A DNA stretch of 62,000 nucleotides from Antedon mediterranea (lineage: Eukaryota; Echinodermata; Crinoidea; Comatulida; Antedonidae): assembly GCF_964355755.1 (NCBI RefSeq), contig NC_092680.1, forward strand, positions 1,465,001 to 1,527,000, written 5' to 3'. Positions 1-62,000 of this stretch are shown here, piece after piece. Position 1 is the first letter of the stretch; the number at the start of each line of letters is the position of its first letter. The position numbers were made by a program, and so were the translations under genes. Under the pieces are notes generated by a model, which did no database searches, was not told the DNA's origin, and saw only the letters and a list, made by a program, of their open reading frames with translations.

Positions 1-60901
<60,901 letters not shown>

Positions 60902-62000
60902 CTGAAAAAATAAACAGAAATAATGATACTGATTTAAAATTACATTTATACAAATAATGTGCCAAAGGAGAGAAAACAAAAATAGAAATGCAAAAAATAA
61001 GTTTTAGAAACATTGCTTTACACTGGTGGGTAAGATAAGACAGGCAGTTCAAATGAGAATATGTTCAGTGGTAAAGTATACTTTTGAATCAAACTACTTT
61101 AAGACTCCTACTTTTAAAAAAAGGAAATGATGAAAAAGCCTGTGAAAAAGAACCTTTATTCCAAAAGAAAATAAAAAGAATGCCAGAAAAGGTAAATTAA
61201 AGTAATAGTTAGAAATTGTAATCAAGCATTTTAATAACTAAAATATGAAAAAATAAAGAACAAACTCATTATTTGTATACCTTCACTAAAACCAAACCCA
61301 CTCAAAAAATCTATAAAACAAAAAAGCAACATAAAAAGTGAAGATAGCAAAACTGTAAACATGTCACATAACATTCTAATTTACATTCAAATATATTGTT
61401 TCTTTATGTTTTTATAACCATAAAGAAAAGAATAAACATTAAAGATGTGTTCAATAACATGTTCATTAATTAGTGTAGGTTTACAGCAAAGGGTTCAATT
61501 CAATTAAATAAAACTGTAATTTATTCCACACTGAAAACATGTGCTTTACTGTATAATATGTTGAAATACTGAACATTGGGGAAAAACAAATACAAATAAA
61601 AATTCTTTAAAAATTACTTCAAAAATGTTTATCTGGCTTTGATTGCCAAAACCATCAATATTAACTACACAAGCGCAGTCTGAAATTATCTTTGCATTGC
61701 ACATGGTTTCAATACAAACAGACCATGAATATGAAGATATTGGACAAAGATAGCATTAAAAACAGTCTTGAAATAATTTAAAAATTACTTTTACAAATAA
61801 AGTATTTAAATTCAAATTGTAACGATTTTAATGAGAGGTAGGTAGCACAAACACACAGTTAATGACTCTGAAAAGTGGCTATTATCAGAATATCCTGCAA
61901 GTCTAATCAATATCTATTATTTGTAATAACCTTTTCTTGTCCTACTTTTATCCTAAGATTTTCTTTCATGAATTAAAACATAATATACATTAATAAAAAA
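60902..62000 (-). other. Intron upstream of the first C2A exon in the window
   Basis: AT-rich, ending with a T-rich tract and CAG at 60904-60902. I searched for a start exon of the M-S-L-L-C-V type and found none, so the start lies further right. Confidence 0.6.

Noticed and set aside
61620-61735. Candidate first coding exon upstream of C2A (minus strand)
   Set aside because: A short frame with ATG exists but does not resemble the UNC13 start, and no donor in the needed phase 1 was seen.

Overview
The window is AT-rich eukaryotic DNA holding part of one large, intron-rich gene on the minus strand: a homologue of UNC13/Munc13, the presynaptic vesicle-priming protein. Exons were found by translating the minus strand, checking splice sites and checking that reading-frame phase carries from exon to exon. 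In transcription order (right to left) they encode most of the N-terminal C2A domain (60.9, 52.1 and 50.1 kb), a 24-nt microexon (48.4 kb), a low-complexity linker rich in Tyr, Asp, Ser and Arg (47.0, 46.4 and 44.4-43.5 kb), a segment resembling the calmodulin-binding site (43.4 kb), a Gly-rich segment (10.4 kb), two alternative copies of the next segment (9.2 and 8.8 kb), a 24-codon exon (2.4 kb) and the complete C1 zinc domain (1.5 kb). With one of the alternative pair the exons join into one open frame of about 700 codons. The first coding exon lies beyond the right edge. The MUN, C2B and C2C parts lie beyond the left edge.

Inside the 32.8-kb intron between 43.3 and 10.4 kb is a second, 142-codon coding exon (33.05-32.63 kb). 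It has its own ATG, a TATA-like box about 50 nt upstream, no good acceptor, and a phase-0 donor equivalent to that of the 43.3-kb exon. It looks like the first exon of a short isoform lacking C2A, as the unc-13 genes of worms and flies and mammalian Munc13-2 also use alternative N-termini. The two exons at 9.2 and 8.8 kb form a mutually exclusive pair by frame logic: using both, or neither, gives a stop codon.

The rest is intron. It holds many tandem arrays (146-bp at 10.6-11.3 kb, 127-bp at 19.8-20.3, 80-bp at 29.3, 15-bp at 30.2-30.8, 31-bp at 34.1-34.8, about 83-bp at 45.1-46.4, 24-bp at 53.2), eleven copies of one short palindromic MITE family, a 380-bp TTAA-flanked MITE, hAT-type ends, tRNA-derived SINEs, LINE 3' tails and a Penelope-like fragment with a hammerhead-type core. 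The ~83-bp array starts at a genuine splice donor, and each unit carries a branch-point-like motif, an acceptor-like site, 20 nt and a donor.

Organism: a metazoan with large introns and marine-invertebrate types of repeats. An invertebrate deuterostome such as an echinoderm is my best guess, but the sequence does not settle it. I found no bacterial gene, CRISPR array, rRNA, intact tRNA or other complete gene. No transcript data were available, so exon limits are predictions.
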